7,771 nt of DNA from Deltaproteobacteria bacterium (lineage in GTDB: Bacteria > Desulfobacterota > Dissulfuribacteria > Dissulfuribacterales > QOAL01): positions 1 through 7,771 of the forward strand of contig JAMOUE010000267.1 of NCBI GenBank assembly GCA_027068235.1. Reading direction: 5' to 3'. Position numbers and translations under genes: made by a program. Of this stretch, positions 5,772 to 7,771 are shown one piece after another. Position 1 is the stretch's first letter; each line of letters begins with the position of its first letter. The notes beneath the pieces were generated by a model that saw only the letters and a list, made by a program, of their open reading frames with translations, searched no databases and was not told the DNA's origin.

Positions 5772-7064
5772 ATGAGATATGAACTTTACATGGCTCTCAG
5801 ATATTTGAGGGCCAAGAAACAGCACAAGTTCATTTCCCTCATTTCTGTTATCTCCACTGGAGGCGTTGCCGTAGGGGTAATGGCACTGATAGTAGTTATT
5901 GCCGTAATGGCTGGCTTTGAGAACCATTTGAAGGAAAAGATTCTAGGGGTAAACGCCCATCTTCTCATTAGGAGTTATGAAGGCGCCTTTGATTCTGTTG
6001 AGATGCTAAAGAGACAGATAGAAGGGATTAGTGTTGAGCCAGAGGGAGGACTTTCTGGCATATTGTCAAGGCTCAGGGGGCATAGCTCTAGGCCCCATGT
6101 AGTGGCTGCAACTCCAGTAGTGTATATCCAGGCACTTTTGAGTTCAGGCCGGGCAGTTAGTGGAGTAGCCATCAGAGGTGTTGACCCAGATAGTGTATCC
6201 AAGGTGATAACCTTTGGGAAACTGCTGCAAGGAAAGGGCATAGAGGGATTTAAAGACTTTTCTCAAAAAGGGCCTCCTCCTATTCTCATAGGTAAGGAAC
6301 TGGCAATAACTCTAGGGGTTCAGGCAGGTGATTTTATTAGGATTGTCATGCCAAGCGGAACCATAACACCTATTGGAATGATGCCAAAGATCAGAACCGT
6401 CCAGGTCATTGGTATTCAGACGATGGGCATGTATGAGTATGATATGTCCCTTGCCTTTATGCCAATGAAGGCTGCGCAAAAGCTTCTTGGAATAGGCAAT
6501 AAGGTTCATGCCTTTGAGGTCAAAATCTCCGACATATATGCAGCAGGCCGTTTTGTAAAGGCCTTAGAGACCATGCTTGGCTATCCATTCTGGATAATGG
6601 ACTGGCAGCAGATGAGCAGAAACCTTTTCTCTGCCATGGAACTCGAAAAGTTTGCCATGTTCGTGGTTCTCACCCTTATTGTCTTGGTTGCCGCCTTTAA
6701 CATCATAAGCACCCTTTCTATGATGGTCATGGAGAAAAAGGCAGACATTGCCATTTTAAAGGCCATGGGAGCCACCAACAGCCAAATATTAAGGATATTC
6801 ATGCTAAACGGCACCATGATAGGGATAATGGGAACGCTACTTGGTGTGTGCGGTGGAGTGGGGCTGTGCTGGCTCCTAAAAAGGTACAAGTTTATAAAGA
6901 TTCCAAAGGAAGTGTATTATACTGACAGCATTCCCATCCTTCTTTACAGCTCAGACGTGATTATCATTGCAGCATCGGCATTGATTATATGTATTCTTGC
7001 AACCATCTATCCGGCAAGACAGGCTGCAGGCATAGATCCGTCTAAGATACTAAGAAATGCATAG
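5772..7064 (+). CDS. lolC: Lipoprotein-releasing ABC transporter permease (LolC/LolE family)
   Basis: This 430-residue inner-membrane protein has the MacB-fold layout of LolC/E: one membrane helix near the N-terminus (about 21-48), a long periplasmic domain (about 50-290), then three helices (about 293-318, 345-368 and 394-414). The N-terminus ELYMALRYLRAKKQHKFISLISVIS and the cytosolic coupling segment EKKADIAILKAMGAT (321-335) are typical, as is the end YPARQAAGIDPSKILRNA. With the ATPase LolD, such permeases extract mature lipoproteins from the inner membrane and pass them to LolA. Residues about 84-110 carry a somewhat longer, Gly/Ser/Arg-containing loop than I expect. LolC, LolE and the single fused-role form LolF cannot be told apart from this sequence, so the symbol is provisional. 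It lies 15 bases after lysS without a clear ribosome site. No lolD follows, so the ATPase must be encoded elsewhere. Confidence 0.93.
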   Translation: MRYELYMALRYLRAKKQHKFISLISVISTGGVAVGVMALIVVIAVMAGFENHLKEKILGVNAHLLIRSYEGAFDSVEMLKRQIEGISVEPEGGLSGILSRLRGHSSRPHVVAATPVVYIQALLSSGRAVSGVAIRGVDPDSVSKVITFGKLLQGKGIEGFKDFSQKGPPPILIGKELAITLGVQAGDFIRIVMPSGTITPIGMMPKIRTVQVIGIQTMGMYEYDMSLAFMPMKAAQKLLGIGNKVHAFEVKISDIYAAGRFVKALETMLGYPFWIMDWQQMSRNLFSAMELEKFAMFVVLTLIVLVAAFNIISTLSMMVMEKKADIAILKAMGATNSQILRIFMLNGTMIGIMGTLLGVCGGVGLCWLLKRYKFIKIPKEVYYTDSIPILLYSSDVIIIAASALIICILATIYPARQAAGIDPSKILRNA

Positions 7065-7073
7065 GCCACCTCT

Positions 7074-7095
7074 AAAAAATCGGCCCTGTTTTTTT
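7074..7095 (+). terminator. Possible weak terminator after lolC
   Basis: The 45 bases between lolC and the next gene contain an A-run (7074-7079), CGGCCCTG, and a run of seven T (7089-7095). The A and T runs could pair around a GC-containing loop, and a GGCC at 7064-7067 could alternatively pair with the GGCC at 7082-7085. The stem is weak, so termination here is only possible. Nothing else is recognised in the gap. Confidence 0.25.
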
Positions 7096-7109
7096 AATGT
7101 GACATAAAA

Positions 7110-7771
7110 ATGGCAAGGGTATGCCTTGGAAATAAACTGAATGAATCGTCATCGATAACCTGCATACCCCTGAGATACAACTGGGTTGACTATACCGCCA
7201 GGGAAAGGGCACTCATACTTGAAGCAGAAAAGATTTATTTTCCGACTATCCACTATGCCTCTGCCCTTTCTTGCTTGGGCAAAGAGATCTTTCCAAGCCT
7301 TTCAAGCTACTTGCTTCTTGGAGACAAGGCACTCCAGTTTCAGGCATTTCAGGCTGCCTCTATTCCAATGCCAACAACTAGACTTTTTCCAGGGGCGGAC
7401 AAAAAAGAAAAGATACTCAAATATTACTCATTCCCATTTGTGGCAAAGATACCATCTTGTTCATCAAGGGGGCAGGGGGTGTTCCTCATAAGAGATGAAA
7501 AGGACCTTGAGGATTATTTGGAGATGGTATCTGTTGCCTACATACAAGAGTATATACCTGTTGACAGGGATATTCGAGTGGTGGTCATTGGCAGTGAAGC
7601 AGTCCTTTCCTATTGGAAAAGGGCTCCTAAGGGTAACTTTAGGACAAATGTGGCCCAAGGGGCATCTATTGATTTTAACGATGTGCCTGTAGATGCTATA
7701 GATTTTGCCCTTTGCGCTGCAAAAAGGTGCTCCATTGACCATGCAGGCTTTGACATCTGCATGTCGGAAAG
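7110..7771 (+). CDS. RimK-like ATP-grasp ligase (3' end cut by window edge)
   Basis: From the ATG at 7110 the frame is open to the window end: 220 codons and two further bases. ATP-grasp features appear in order. GDKALQFQAF at 71-80 corresponds to the RimK DK segment. FPFVAKIPSCSSRGQGVFL (108-126) has the ATP-binding Lys113 and Gly-rich loop. YIQEYIPVDRDIRVVVIG follows at 144-161, then KRAPKGNFRTNVAQGAS at 170-186 and HAGFDIC at 211-217. The metal-binding Asp/Glu/Asn end of the domain lies beyond the edge. RimK-type enzymes join an amino acid, often glutamate, to a carboxylate with ATP, but the substrate cannot be told here. The pre-ATP-grasp part is only about 70 residues, shorter than in E. 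coli RimK, but similar short forms exist, as I recall, in Desulfobacterota. No Shine-Dalgarno precedes the ATG, and a stop at 7095-7097 rules out an earlier start. Codon use resembles its neighbours. Confidence 0.85.
   Translation, partial: MARVCLGNKLNESSSITCIPLRYNWVDYTARERALILEAEKIYFPTIHYASALSCLGKEIFPSLSSYLLLGDKALQFQAFQAASIPMPTTRLFPGADKKEKILKYYSFPFVAKIPSCSSRGQGVFLIRDEKDLEDYLEMVSVAYIQEYIPVDRDIRVVVIGSEAVLSYWKRAPKGNFRTNVAQGASIDFNDVPVDAIDFALCAAKRCSIDHAGFDICMSE

Noticed and set aside
6581..6889. 102-residue antisense frame within lolC
   Set aside because: It mirrors the strongly conserved membrane region of the LolC/E permease and shows no family resemblance.
7186..7491. 101-residue plus-strand frame near the right end
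   Set aside because: It is in a different frame from the ATP-grasp gene, whose motifs cover the same bases in clear order, and the alternative translation is low in recognisable structure.
1..7771. CRISPR arrays, insertion sequences, tRNA genes and riboswitches
   Set aside because: No regularly spaced repeats, transposase-like frames, cloverleaf-like sequences or conserved aptamer elements were seen on either strand by eye.

Overview
The window looks like an ordinary chromosomal stretch of a Gram-negative bacterium, most likely in or near the Desulfobacterota (the former Deltaproteobacteria). That placement is an inference. It rests on an outer-membrane lipoprotein transporter permease (LolC/E type) directly behind lysS, a slipin/NfeD pair, a family 4 uracil-DNA glycosylase, and a RimK-like ATP-grasp protein with a short N-terminus that I associate with that phylum. 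Coding density is very high, no stretch of 300 bases lacks a gene, and no mobile element, CRISPR array, tRNA or rRNA was seen.

Left half, minus strand (1-4133): five genes read leftward in one tight block: vanZ-like, then a family 4 UDG, nfeD, slipin and an HDOD-domain protein. Adjacent genes overlap or are at most 4 bases apart (ATGA overlaps at vanZ/UDG and slipin/HDOD, a longer UDG/nfeD overlap, a 4-base nfeD/slipin gap). They are probably one operon with translational coupling. The HDOD gene runs off the left edge, and no long ORF is otherwise visible on its strand because it is cut by the edge.

Centre (4134-4256): a short divergent region separates this operon from lysS. It holds a 13-base dyad, an extended -10-like element facing the minus-strand operon, and a weak candidate promoter for lysS. 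The start of lysS is best placed at a TTG at 4257, behind a clear Shine-Dalgarno sequence, which gives 499 residues.

Right half, plus strand (4257-7771): lysS, then a LolC/E-family permease 15 bases downstream, then a 45-base gap with a T-run, then the first 220 codons of the ATP-grasp ligase, which runs off the right edge. No lolD ATPase gene follows the permease directly.

Functionally, slipin and NfeD form a known membrane pair (a stomatin-like scaffold and its membrane-bound serine protease/OB-fold partner). UDG does base-excision repair, LysS charges tRNA-Lys, and LolC/E releases lipoproteins from the inner membrane. I found no clear evidence of a new multi-gene system. The items most worth a second look are the gene content of the slipin/NfeD operon, the ATP-grasp ligase of unknown substrate, and the divergent control region.
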